Below, piece by piece: positions 1-7,714 of a stretch of 37,779 nucleotides of DNA (within the stretch, counting starts at the first letter, position 1; every line of letters starts with the position of its first letter). The stretch is taken from contig NZ_SBAP01000024.1 in NCBI RefSeq assembly GCF_004134945.1, positions 1 through 37,779 of the forward strand. Reading direction: 5' to 3'. Source of the DNA: Fusobacterium_C necrophorum_A (GTDB lineage Bacteria > Fusobacteriota > Fusobacteriia > Fusobacteriales > Fusobacteriaceae). The notes beneath the pieces were generated by a model. It made no database searches. It saw only the letters and a program-made list of their open reading frames with translations, and was not told the origin of the DNA. The translations under genes and the position numbers were made by a program.

Positions 1-133
1 CTCAGTTTCACTGTTTTGATTTTTTACACCTTGTTTGTGTTGTTTGCTTGTTGTCTTTCTTATTCTCTTTGTGAAGGTTCATGCCGCTCTTGCGGACATC
101 TAGTATCTTACCATACTTCTTACTTCCCGTCAA
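1..133 (-). promoter_or_regulatory. Strong promoter and untranslated leader leaving the left edge, probably of an rRNA operon
   Basis: On the minus strand TTGACG (128-133) lies 17 bp from TAAGAT (105-110), with TGG directly before it as an extended -10, and an AT-rich UP-like tract (134-158) upstream. The expected transcript starts near 98 and runs off the left edge. It opens with a short GC hairpin, CCGC-AAGA-GCGG (about 84-95), followed by an A-rich stretch without an open reading frame. This architecture is typical of rRNA or stable-RNA promoters. The rRNA itself is not in the window, so the identity of the driven genes is inference, supported by an apparent 5S/tRNA end at the opposite edge. 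Confidence 0.55.
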
Positions 134-158
134 CTCTTTTTTTAAAAAATAATAAAAA

Positions 159-1001
159 TTATCGGTACAATTCCAAAATCTCTTCCAATTCCTCTACAAT
201 TTCTTCTCGTAGTTCTTTGGGCTCCAGAATTTCTACTTCTTTTCCAAAACTTTTAAAATATAGTTTTGCTCTCTCATTTGCTGCTTCAAAATAGAAAATA
301 TCTCCCTCTCTTTTCAAAAATTTCGGTCTATAATTCGTCAATCCTTTTAATAGGCTTTCTCCCAATTTTGTCAATCTTACTTTTACAATATTTCCATTCC
401 CTAGAAATGGATCGTATCTTTTCCGTATATTTTCAATCAGTTTCTTATCTCTTTTTTTCACCTTATCCGGAAGTATCGAAAGAATCTCAATCTCCTTCAG
501 TTTATAATTTTGATAAGAGCTGCTTTTTTCATGATAACAAAAAAGGAAATTTTCATCTCCTCTTTCTTCTCTTCGGATAAAAATAGGTTCAACTTCTAAA
601 ATATCCGAAAAATATTTCATTTTTATTTTATTCTCCAATCGAATTGCTTCCAAAATCATCCGAAGCTTATCTTCATAGATAAATAACTCTCGCTGGTATT
701 TAAATTTTGAGCAATATACTTCAAACAATTCTCGAAAATACTCCGCTTCTACTTCTACCCCGTTACTTCTCAAAATCTCATAATAAATTTCTTTATTTGC
801 CACATTTAAATCAAATTGAATCATTTTTTTATAAGTTCTCCCTTGCATCTCCAATAATTTTTCTGTTTCTATTTTCTTATTGAATTTAAGTTTTTCCAAA
901 ATATAGTTACAAAGCTTATTGTTGTTGATTCCAAACTCTTCTTCATCGTATTTCATAATATCCCAAATATCCTCCGGGACAGTGACTCGAATTTTTTTCA
1001 T
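159..1001 (-). CDS. Ribbon-helix-helix / WYL-domain transcriptional regulator
   Basis: A 280-residue, probably cytoplasmic one-component regulator. Residues 3-40 have the strand-helix-helix pattern of a CopG/MetJ ribbon-helix-helix DNA-binding domain (IRVTVPEDIW then NNNKLCNYILEKL). Residues 60-98 look like a second, weaker copy (MIQFDLN then two helices). Residues about 112-195 fit a WYL ligand-sensing domain and 205-278 the WCX C-terminal extension ending in a charged helix (EILEPKELREEIVEELEEIL). WYL proteins usually bind nucleic acids or nucleotides and control operons responding to stress or DNA damage; that is family knowledge, the target here is unknown. The start has AGGAGG upstream and a good promoter. 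The gene ends 25 bp before the -35 box of the strong promoter at the left edge. No partner genes such as cas or defence genes are adjacent. Confidence 0.75.
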   Translation of the reverse strand: MKKIRVTVPEDIWDIMKYDEEEFGINNNKLCNYILEKLKFNKKIETEKLLEMQGRTYKKMIQFDLNVANKEIYYEILRSNGVEVEAEYFRELFEVYCSKFKYQRELFIYEDKLRMILEAIRLENKIKMKYFSDILEVEPIFIRREERGDENFLFCYHEKSSSYQNYKLKEIEILSILPDKVKKRDKKLIENIRKRYDPFLGNGNIVKVRLTKLGESLLKGLTNYRPKFLKREGDIFYFEAANERAKLYFKSFGKEVEILEPKELREEIVEELEEILELYR

Positions 1002-1040
1002 CTAAGCTTCCTCCTATATTTTTGATCGGATATTTTCATC

Positions 1041-1069
1041 ATTATAGTATAAAAACAATTCTTTTTCAA
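1041..1069 (-). promoter_or_regulatory. Promoter of the RHH-WYL regulator
   Basis: TTGAAA (1064-1069) and TATAAT (1041-1046) on the minus strand with a 17-bp spacer, about 40 bp upstream of the ATG. Two direct copies of GTATCATA (1082-1089 and 1104-1111, plus strand) lie just upstream, 22 bp apart, and could be an operator. Confidence 0.75.
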
Positions 1070-1118
1070 CTCTTTCTTTTTGTATCATATCACTATAAAA
1101 GAAGTATCATAAGCTTTT

Positions 1119-1895
1119 TTATATGACATCACTGTACGTCGCTTTTTCCTGAAATAATTTCATCAAGTGTTCTACACTTAGTACTTCCTTTTCTTTCCCT
1201 CGAATATCTAAAATAATTTTTCCGTCATGAAGCATAATCAGACGATTTCCGTATCGTATTGCATCTTGTAAATTATGAGTAATCATTAAGGTAGCAATTT
1301 TCTTCTCTTTCACAAGATTTTCGGTTCTTTCCATAATTAATTTAGAAGTCTTGGGATCCAAAGCAGCGGTATGTTCGTCCAGTAACAATATTTTCGGACG
1401 ATGTAAAGTTGCCATTACCAAAGCTAAACATTGTCTTTGCCCTCCCGACAAATGTTGTACTTCCATATCCATAACATTCTCTAAGCCCAAATCTAATTTT
1501 TTTAAAAGAAATTGATAGTATTCTTTCCTCTTATGATTGGCTCCCGAAGACAGTCCAAAACATTTTCCTTTATTGTCCGCCATAGACAAATTCTCAAAAA
1601 TAGTCATGGAAGGTGCCGTACTTAGACTTGGATTTTGATATACTTTTGAAATAAACTTCCCTCTCTTATATCTCTCCAAATGGCAAATATTTTCTCCATC
1701 AATTTTGATTTTTCCCTCATCAAGGCTAACATTTCCTGTAATGCTATCTAAAAGAGTCGACTTCCCAGCTCCATTACTTCCTATAACAGAAATGAAATCT
1801 TCATCCTGAATTTCCAAATTTAGCCTCTGAAATACTTTTTTGGGCTCTCCAAAAGTGGAATAAAATGTCTTACTTATATTTTCCAAAGATATCAT
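1119..1895 (-). CDS. ABC transporter ATP-binding protein, TrpXYZ-type importer
   Basis: A 258-residue nucleotide-binding subunit that powers import by the neighbouring permease. All ABC motifs are visible: Walker A GSNGAGKST (39-47), Q-loop Q87, signature LSGGQ (149-153), Walker B ILLLDE (169-174) and switch H207. It resembles the COG1101/PhnK-like ATPases that pair with COG4120 permeases and COG2984 binding proteins. In Firmicutes such systems have been linked to tryptophan or tyrosine uptake; the substrate here cannot be read from sequence. It is the last gene of a binding protein-permease-ATPase operon, 7 bp after the permease stop. No convincing hairpin terminator follows it. Confidence 0.88.
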   Translation of the reverse strand: MISLENISKTFYSTFGEPKKVFQRLNLEIQDEDFISVIGSNGAGKSTLLDSITGNVSLDEGKIKIDGENICHLERYKRGKFISKVYQNPSLSTAPSMTIFENLSMADNKGKCFGLSSGANHKRKEYYQFLLKKLDLGLENVMDMEVQHLSGGQRQCLALVMATLHRPKILLLDEHTAALDPKTSKLIMERTENLVKEKKIATLMITHNLQDAIRYGNRLIMLHDGKIILDIRGKEKEVLSVEHLMKLFQEKATYSDVI

Positions 1896-1902
1896 GCTAT
1901 CA

Positions 1903-2733
1903 TCATCTCCTTCTTTTTTTGTAATGTTGCAAACAAAGAACTAAAATTACAATCATGGAAGTCATCCATTTCAAATCACTCGCATTCAAACCTATCATTA
2001 AGCTTAGGGCAATAATTCCTCGATAAAGCAAAGAACCGATAATGGCTATCATAGTCCCCATAATCCTTATTTTTCGACGAAACAAGGTTTCTCCAATAAT
2101 AATAGAAGCCAAACCGATGACGATAGTCCCCGTTCCCATGCCAATATCTGCAAATCCCTGATATTGTGCCAATACTGCTCCCGAGAAAGCAACCAAAGCG
2201 TTGGCTATCATAAGCCCATAGGTTTTATATCTCTCTTCATTCTCTCCCAAAGAAAGTACTAAATTCGCATTATTTCCCAGAGCTCGTAACATAAAACCAA
2301 ATTTCGTTTTTAAAATATAATCCAGTGCTATTTTAGCAAAACACAATAAAAGTAAAGTAACACATAAAATAGGGTATTCTCCCTGAAAAATCGTGTCTAC
2401 TTCAAACAAAGGAATATTGGATTTTCCCATAATTCTCAAATTGACACTATATAGTGCTGTCATAACCAAAATCCCTGTTAATAAGTCCTGAATTTTTAGT
2501 TTACTGTGAAGAATTCCTGTAATCGCCCCTGCAAAAGCCCCACTAAATAGAGCGAATAACAAAGTTATATAGGGGTTTACTCCCTCCGTCAAGAGTCTTG
2601 CCGAAACGGCAGCTCCCAAAGGAAAACTTCCGTCAACAGTCATATCTGGAAAATTTAATATTTTAAAAGATAAATAGACCCCCAGGACCATGATTGCGAA
2701 AATAAGGCTCTGCTCTAAAGTCGCCACTAACAT
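1903..2733 (-). CDS. ABC transporter permease, COG4120 family
   Basis: A 276-residue inner-membrane protein with about eight hydrophobic segments and a BPD-transp-2-like core. Motifs typical of this family include the KILNFPDMTVDGSFPLGAA stretch near residues 26-44 and an IIGETLFRR motif late in the protein (about residues 210-220), expected to contact the ATPase. It forms the channel for the importer with the binding protein upstream and the ATPase downstream. The start has GAGGGGA before the ATG. The protein ends in a basic tail (KKRRR), consistent with a cytoplasmic C terminus. Substrate is inferred only by family (aromatic amino acid or related). Confidence 0.87.
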   Translation of the reverse strand: MLVATLEQSLIFAIMVLGVYLSFKILNFPDMTVDGSFPLGAAVSARLLTEGVNPYITLLFALFSGAFAGAITGILHSKLKIQDLLTGILVMTALYSVNLRIMGKSNIPLFEVDTIFQGEYPILCVTLLLLCFAKIALDYILKTKFGFMLRALGNNANLVLSLGENEERYKTYGLMIANALVAFSGAVLAQYQGFADIGMGTGTIVIGLASIIIGETLFRRKIRIMGTMIAIIGSLLYRGIIALSLMIGLNASDLKWMTSMIVILVLCLQHYKKRRR

Positions 2734-2754
2734 AATAATCCCCTCTTTTCTTTT

Positions 2755-3681
2755 TTATTCATAAAGAACAGCCCCCTTGAATACTTCTTGTTTGACAGAA
2801 ATTCCATATTTTTTTGCAATTCTTTCATTGATTACCAAGGTTGTTTCTCGCAATCCCTCCACTTGAATCTGATTTGGAGATTTTCCTTTCAAAATTTCTA
2901 GGATTCTTTCTCCCGTTTGATAGCCCAATTTCTCGTAATCGATACTGACAGTGGCCAAAGCACCTTTTTTGGCACTTGATTCTACAGAAGCAATCACCGG
3001 AACATTTTTTCGGTTTGCTTGTTGAATTAACAAAGATTCTGACGAAGTTACCAAGTTATCTGTTGGAATATACAAGACATCCACCTGTCCTAAAAGAGAA
3101 TTGAGAGCCAAGTTCATATCGTTAACTGTATTTACTCCTTTCTCGATGACTTGCAACTGCCTTTCCTTAGCCAAGATTGTAAATTGCTTCAGTAAAGAAA
3201 CAGAATTTTGCTCACTAGGATTGTATAAAAAACCTACTTTCTTCGCTTTTGGCAATAAATATTTCAATAAGTTCAATTGCTCTTCTAAAGGAGACATGTC
3301 TGTCGTTCCTGTAATATTTTTCCCGGAAAGTCCAGCTATTTTAGGATCTGTCACCGCCGTATAGACAATGGGAATTTGTTTTGTTGCATTCAAAGCTGCC
3401 TGAGCACTTGGAGTGGAAATTGCAACAATCACATCTTTTTTCGAATTTACATAGGATTTTGCGATCAATTGAGCCGTTCCGAAATCTCCTTGAGCACTTT
3501 GATATTCTATTTTTACTTTCTTTCCCAAATTCTTCTGTAAAGCCTTCTCCAATCCTTTTCGAGCCGCATCCAGAGATGGATGCTCAATAATTTGTGTAAT
3601 TCCAATTTGAATCTCTTTTTCCGCCATACATATGACAGAAATTCCCAATAATAAAGCAATCCATAGTATCATTTTTTTCAT
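2755..3681 (-). CDS. ABC transporter substrate-binding protein, COG2984 (TrpX-like)
   Basis: A 308-residue secreted binding protein of the ABC_sub_bind (PF04392) family. The N terminus is a signal peptide (hydrophobic residues 4-18) with probable cleavage after CMA near residue 20; the cysteine there is not in a proper lipobox, so I favour a soluble periplasmic protein, not a lipoprotein. The mature part has the family look of two Rossmann-like lobes, with IGITQIIEHPSLDAARKG near its start and a VDVLYIPTDN segment around residue 205. First gene of the importer operon. The leader is only about 25 nt long, so there is no room for a T-box or other aptamer. Confidence 0.87.
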   Translation of the reverse strand: MKKMILWIALLLGISVICMAEKEIQIGITQIIEHPSLDAARKGLEKALQKNLGKKVKIEYQSAQGDFGTAQLIAKSYVNSKKDVIVAISTPSAQAALNATKQIPIVYTAVTDPKIAGLSGKNITGTTDMSPLEEQLNLLKYLLPKAKKVGFLYNPSEQNSVSLLKQFTILAKERQLQVIEKGVNTVNDMNLALNSLLGQVDVLYIPTDNLVTSSESLLIQQANRKNVPVIASVESSAKKGALATVSIDYEKLGYQTGERILEILKGKSPNQIQVEGLRETTLVINERIAKKYGISVKQEVFKGAVLYE

Positions 3682-3710
3682 TGCTATCTCCCCCCTTCTT
3701 TTCTATGTCC

Positions 3711-3724
3711 TTATGATATCATAA
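3711..3724. promoter_or_regulatory. 14-bp perfect palindrome at the ABC operon promoter
   Basis: TTATGATATCATAA is its own reverse complement and overlaps the likely -10 (TATGAT) of the importer operon; the best -35 is the weak TTATCT 17 bp upstream. It is a candidate repressor site, but TATGAT-like -10 boxes recur at other promoters in this window, so the symmetry may be partly accidental. Confidence 0.35.
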
Positions 3725-3778
3725 AGAAAAACAATGAGGTAGATAACAATCCATTTTTATTCTTGTTCGTTCCGAAAT

Positions 3779-3808
3779 AAAAAAAACCTAGCATTTTCTA
3801 GGTTTTTT
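3779..3808 (-). terminator. Terminator of the accD-recR operon
   Basis: Perfect 11-bp inverted repeat, AAAAAACCTAG (3781-3791) against CTAGGTTTTTT (3798-3808), loop of 6 nt, with a run of Ts on the minus strand. It lies 33 bp after the recR stop codon and before the importer operon promoter. The T-run also exists on plus, so it could work both ways. Confidence 0.85.
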
Positions 3809-3840
3809 GTTTTTTTTATTTTCTTTTTTTGTAGGGAAGT

Positions 3841-4434
3841 TTAGACTTCTTGCCTTGCATCCAAAGCTCTTGCTATGGTTGCACTATCTGCAAATTCTAA
3901 ATTTCCTCCCATAGGAATTCCGCTTGCAATCTTCGTGATACGAATATCAAAAGGCTTTAGTAATTTTACCAGATACATCGCCGTAGTTTCTCCCTCTAAA
4001 TCGGGATTCAAGGCTAATATAATTTCTTGGATTTCCTCTTTTGTAATTCTTTCTAATAAAGTTTTCAGATTTAATTTATCTGGAGTAACCCCTTGCAAAG
4101 GTGCTAATTTCCCTCCCAAAATATGATATAATCCCCGATATTTACCTGTTTTCTCCAAGGAAATAACATCTCTGCTATCTTCCACGATGCAAATGCTTCT
4201 TCGATCTCTTGCCTCATCAGCACAGATAGGACACAAACTGTCTTCACAATAATCACCACAAACTGGACAACGCTTGATTTTTCCTTTTAGATCTTCCAAT
4301 GCCTGAATAAAATCGTCGATCTCTTGTTCGGAATAATTCAAAATATGAAATCCTAATCTTGTCGCCGACTTCCTTCCAATTCCGGGTAATTTATGAAATT
4401 GATCAATCAAACGTTCTAAACTTTTTATCGCCAT
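3841..4434 (-). CDS. recR: Recombination mediator RecR
   Basis: A 197-residue protein of normal RecR length. It works with RecF/RecO to load RecA at gaps and breaks. Visible features: N-terminal helix-hairpin-helix (FHKLPGIGRKSATRLGFH, 13-30), a C4 zinc finger with Cys56, Cys59, Cys68 and Cys71, a Toprim domain (CIVEDSRDV about 82-90) and a C-terminal ATP-binding-like motif. It is the last gene of a five-gene operon, starting 1 nt after the stop of the upstream coiled-coil gene, just before the terminator. In many bacteria recR follows dnaX and ybaB; here it follows pfkA and a small unrelated protein. Confidence 0.97.
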   Translation of the reverse strand: MAIKSLERLIDQFHKLPGIGRKSATRLGFHILNYSEQEIDDFIQALEDLKGKIKRCPVCGDYCEDSLCPICADEARDRRSICIVEDSRDVISLEKTGKYRGLYHILGGKLAPLQGVTPDKLNLKTLLERITKEEIQEIILALNPDLEGETTAMYLVKLLKPFDIRITKIASGIPMGGNLEFADSATIARALDARQEV

Positions 4435-4435
4435 T

Positions 4436-4738
4436 TTATTCTACCATACTTTTTTTCAAATCTTTCACAGTTTTATTAATTTCTCGTCGTTCTTTTCCAA
4501 GTTCTGCATTTCGAATAATGTAGTCATCCACTCTATCTTCATAATCCGAACTCATATTGTCTATAATGTCCAAAATATCTTCATAGCTCATATTGGCAGA
4601 TAAGTATTCTTTTAAATTCGACAGCAATTCTACTCTTTTTCGATTGTCTCGAATCTTTCTGTCATTATCTTCTATTTCTCTTCTGATTTGATTTTTTCTT
4701 CTTTCTTTTCTTACCAATTCCAATACATTATCAACCAT
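4436..4738 (-). CDS. Small coiled-coil protein of unknown function between pfkA and recR
   Basis: A 100-residue, highly charged protein predicted to be almost entirely helical. Residues 5-45 and 72-98 are rich in Lys, Arg and Glu with heptad-like spacing (RKERRKNQIRREIEDNDRKI), separated by an acidic segment (SYEDILDIIDNMSSDYED). It has no signal peptide or membrane segment. I do not recognise a family. It sits where some genomes keep ybaB/ebfC next to recR, but the sequence does not look like YbaB. Tight spacing on both sides (1 nt to recR, 18 nt from pfkA) supports real translation within the operon. Confidence 0.75.
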   Translation of the reverse strand: MVDNVLELVRKERRKNQIRREIEDNDRKIRDNRKRVELLSNLKEYLSANMSYEDILDIIDNMSSDYEDRVDDYIIRNAELGKERREINKTVKDLKKSMVE

Positions 4739-4756
4739 ATTTCAGCCTCCCTCTTC

Positions 4757-5728
4757 TTATTTTGCAAGCAACAATGCCAACTCATAATCAGTATCCAGAT
4801 TCGTTATTCTTTCTCCATTCCAAGCATAATCAATAGGATGAGTTACTAGCTCAATTCCTTCCAAACCAATCATCAGTCCACCCTGATCTTGCTCCAATAA
4901 CTCTATAGCCTTATACCCCATACGGCTTGCTAACATTCTATCGAAACCGGAAGGAGTTCCTCCTCTTTGCACATGTCCCAATACAACACTTCGGATTTCA
5001 GAAGAAATCCTTCCTGTCAATTCCTTCTCAATTTCATAAACTCTTCCAACTCCTTCTGCTACCAATACAATGTCATGCAACTTTCCGGATTTTCTTCTTT
5101 CTTTTAATTGTAAGGCCAATAATTCTATCGGATTATCCATTTCCGGAATCATAATTCCATCTCCCCCACCGGCAATGCAAGCTTGTAAAGCTAAATCTCC
5201 GGCAGATCTTCCCATAACCTCGACTAAAATAGTTCTTTCGTGAGAAGTAGCAGTATCCCGAATTTTAGAAATTGCATCTAAAATTGTATTTAAACAGGTA
5301 TCAAATCCTAAAGTAAATTGAGTTCCTTTGATGTCATTATCAATCGTTCCAGGGATTCCAATAACTTTGATTCCATGCTCTCGATACAACAAATCTGCTC
5401 CATGATAGGAACCATCCCCTCCAATAACAACCAACCCTTCAATTCCTCTCTTTTTTAGATTATTCGCAGCAATCGCTCTAAATTTTTCTTCTCGAAACTC
5501 ATCACAACGAGCTGTCAACAATACCGTTCCGCCCTTGTCGACAATTCCAGAAACGAATTGGCCTGTCATAGGAAAAATTTCATCATTCAACATTCCTAAA
5601 TATCCTCTTCGAACCCCATAAACAATCATGCCTTTTGACATTGCCGTTTTCGCAGCTGCCCGAATGGCAGCATTCATCCCAGGAGAATCTCCTCCACTTG
5701 TCATAATGGCTATTTTTCTTTCTATCAT
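4757..5728 (-). CDS. pfkA: ATP-dependent 6-phosphofructokinase
   Basis: A 323-residue bacterial-type PfkA that phosphorylates fructose 6-phosphate to fructose 1,6-bisphosphate, the committed step of glycolysis. Diagnostic motifs: TSGGDSPGMNAAIRA near the N terminus (ATP site), GGDGS around residue 103, the catalytic PGTIDND with its proton-abstracting Asp, and MGRSAGD about residue 170. I chose the ATG at 5726-5728, 7 nt after GGGGAG; a GTG one codon earlier (5729-5731) is possible but its spacing is only 4 nt. It begins 4 nt after the accA stop and is co-transcribed with accD and accA. Confidence 0.96.
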   Translation of the reverse strand: MIERKIAIMTSGGDSPGMNAAIRAAAKTAMSKGMIVYGVRRGYLGMLNDEIFPMTGQFVSGIVDKGGTVLLTARCDEFREEKFRAIAANNLKKRGIEGLVVIGGDGSYHGADLLYREHGIKVIGIPGTIDNDIKGTQFTLGFDTCLNTILDAISKIRDTATSHERTILVEVMGRSAGDLALQACIAGGGDGIMIPEMDNPIELLALQLKERRKSGKLHDIVLVAEGVGRVYEIEKELTGRISSEIRSVVLGHVQRGGTPSGFDRMLASRMGYKAIELLEQDQGGLMIGLEGIELVTHPIDYAWNGERITNLDTDYELALLLAK

Positions 5729-5732
5729 CACA

Positions 5733-6689
5733 TTACTCCCCTTCTACTTTTGTTTTAAATTTTCCCATTTTCCTAAATTTATTATAACGATTTTCCAATA
5801 AATCTTCCAATGGAACTTGTTCTAATTCACGAAATGATGATAAAATTATATTTTTTAGGTTAATTGCCGTTCGTTTTGGATCTCTATGTGCTCCTCCCAA
5901 AGATTCAGGAACAATCCCATCGATCACTCCCAATCTAAATAAATTCTGAGCGGATATTTTTAAATTTTGAGCCGCTTCCGGAGCCTTGGAAGAATCTTTA
6001 AATAAAATAGCCGCACAGCCTTCCGGAGAAATCACGGAATAAATAGAGTGTTCCAACATATATACCTTGTCGGCAACTCCTAATCCAATAGCCCCTCCAG
6101 AACCTCCTTCTCCGATGACAACGGAAATAATAGGAGTTTTCAGATCACTCATTTCCATTAAATTTCTTGCAATAGCTTCTCCTTGCCCATTTTGTTCTGC
6201 CTCTAAGCCCGGATAAGCTCCTGCGGTATCAATCAAAACTAACACAGGAAGGTGAAATCTTTCCGCCATATGAAATAGACGAAGAGCTTTTCGATAGCCC
6301 TCCGGATTTGCCATTCCAAAATTTCGTTTAATCTTGTCTTCAGTCCCTCGTCCTTTCTCATGACCGATAATCATCATCGCTTTCCCGTCAATTTTCCCAA
6401 GTCCTCCCACAATGGCAGGATCATCTCGAAACAATCGATCTCCATGAAGTTCTACAAAATCCTCCACTAAATATTCTATATAATCTACAGTATGCGGTCT
6501 CATAGGATGTCTGGAAATAGAAACTTTGTCCCAATCCGTAACTTCTTTGTAAATTTCCTCCAAAAATTGATCCCGAAAATCTTTTAATTTTTGAATCTCC
6601 TCTCCTAAAGGAATTCCTTTTTCTGCGGAAAAAATTTCTAATTCTTTTATTTTTTCTTCAATATCTTCTACTTTTCTTTCAAATTCCAT
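5733..6689 (-). CDS. accA: Acetyl-CoA carboxylase carboxyltransferase subunit alpha
   Basis: A 318-residue subunit of the carboxyltransferase that moves the carboxyl group from carboxybiotin to acetyl-CoA, giving malonyl-CoA for fatty acid synthesis. The crotonase-like core is visible: HPMRPHTVDYIE, IGHEKGR, the DTAGAYPGLEAEQNGQGEAI segment and the GEGGSGGAIG oxyanion region. Length matches the family (about 315-320). Its start codon lies inside the end of accD (11-nt overlap), the usual coupling of the two subunits that make an alpha2-beta2 tetramer. The biotin carboxylase and carrier (accC, accB) are not in this window. Confidence 0.96.
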   Translation of the reverse strand: MEFERKVEDIEEKIKELEIFSAEKGIPLGEEIQKLKDFRDQFLEEIYKEVTDWDKVSISRHPMRPHTVDYIEYLVEDFVELHGDRLFRDDPAIVGGLGKIDGKAMMIIGHEKGRGTEDKIKRNFGMANPEGYRKALRLFHMAERFHLPVLVLIDTAGAYPGLEAEQNGQGEAIARNLMEMSDLKTPIISVVIGEGGSGGAIGLGVADKVYMLEHSIYSVISPEGCAAILFKDSSKAPEAAQNLKISAQNLFRLGVIDGIVPESLGGAHRDPKRTAINLKNIILSSFRELEQVPLEDLLENRYNKFRKMGKFKTKVEGE

Positions 6690-7599
6690 TTGTTGCCCCC
6701 AATATATTTGTCAGAATTTTATATAATGTTTCTTTCATCTTCTTTCGTTCCACAACAATATCTACCATTCCATGTTCTTGTAAAAATTCACTTTTTTGAA
6801 AATTTTCAGGCAGTTTTTGTCGAATTGTTTGCTCAATGACTCTAGGTCCCGCAAAACCAATTCTCGCTTTCGGTTCCGACATGATAATATCCCCCAGCAT
6901 TGCAAAGGAAGCAGTAACTCCTCCTGTAGTCGGATTTACCGGTATAGAAATAAATGGAATTCCAGCTTTCTTCAATTTCTCTGCCGCAGCTGCTGTTTTT
7001 GCCATTTGCATTAAAGACAAAATTCCCTCCTGCATTCTTGCTCCGCCGGAACTCGCTACGATAATAACAGGAATCTTTTTTTGAAGTCCCAATTCCATGG
7101 TATCTACAATCTTTTCCCCCACGACAGATCCCATGCTCCCTCCCATAAATTTAAAATCCATAACAGCAATAGCAACTTCAATTCCACATAATTTTCCGAA
7201 ACCGCAAATAACTCCCTCTATCAAATTTTCTTTTTCCTGTGTCTCCTTATATTTTTCTAAATATCCGGGAAATTGCAAAGGATCGGAAGAACAGTATTCT
7301 ACATCCATTTCCTCAAAACTTCCCTCATCCAATAGTAGTTCTATTCTTTGTCTGGCAGCAACGCTAAAATGATGAGAACAGTTTGGACAAGTCCATAAAT
7401 TCTGTTGTAAATCTTCCTGATAAATAATTTCTTGACAACTGGGACATCGGGACCATAAGCTCTCCACTTTTTCTTCATTCTTCTCTGTGTGATGTTTCCC
7501 TTCTCTATTCTCTTTTCCTTCTACTTCTGACGTTTCCACCGTTAAAGTAGCGTATTTCTTACGACTACGACTTAAATTCTTAATTTTAAAAAATGCCAT
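6679..7599 (-). CDS. accD: Acetyl-CoA carboxylase carboxyltransferase subunit beta
   Basis: A 306-residue partner of AccA. A charged, probably disordered N-terminal extension of about 48 residues precedes the C4 zinc ribbon (CPSC ... CPNC, about residues 52-75), then the carboxyltransferase fold with VAIAVMDFKFMGGSMGSVVGE and SSGGARMQEG motifs. First gene of the accD-accA-pfkA-coiled-coil-recR operon, with a well-formed promoter about 33 bp upstream of the ATG and no FapR- or FabT-like operator that I could see. In E. coli AccD the zinc finger also binds nucleic acid; that is family knowledge only. Confidence 0.96.
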   Translation of the reverse strand: MAFFKIKNLSRSRKKYATLTVETSEVEGKENREGKHHTEKNEEKVESLWSRCPSCQEIIYQEDLQQNLWTCPNCSHHFSVAARQRIELLLDEGSFEEMDVEYCSSDPLQFPGYLEKYKETQEKENLIEGVICGFGKLCGIEVAIAVMDFKFMGGSMGSVVGEKIVDTMELGLQKKIPVIIVASSGGARMQEGILSLMQMAKTAAAAEKLKKAGIPFISIPVNPTTGGVTASFAMLGDIIMSEPKARIGFAGPRVIEQTIRQKLPENFQKSEFLQEHGMVDIVVERKKMKETLYKILTNILGATNGI

Positions 7600-7631
7600 T
7601 TATTTTCACCTCATATTTTTGCATTATTCTT

Positions 7632-7660
7632 ATTGTATATGATTTTCTAGGTTTTTTCAA
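7632..7660 (-). promoter_or_regulatory. Promoter of the accD operon
   Basis: TTGAAA (7655-7660) and TACAAT (7632-7637) on minus, 17-bp spacer. Start site would be near 7625, giving a leader of only about 25 nt. Confidence 0.8.
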
Positions 7661-7714
7661 GAAAATTTGAAAGATAGATAAAATTATTATATTACATCTG
7701 TTTTTTAATTTCGC

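Noticed and set aside
16..294. Open frame on plus at the left edge
   Set aside because: Overlaps the strong minus promoter and the end of the WYL gene; no ribosome site, low-complexity and Ser-rich; a shadow.
3682..3740. T-box or riboswitch for the tryptophan-type importer
   Set aside because: The leader between the likely start site and the ATG is only about 25 nt, too short for any known aptamer.
4436..4738. YbaB/EbfC next to recR
   Set aside because: Sequence has none of the YbaB features and is far more charged; position alone is not evidence.
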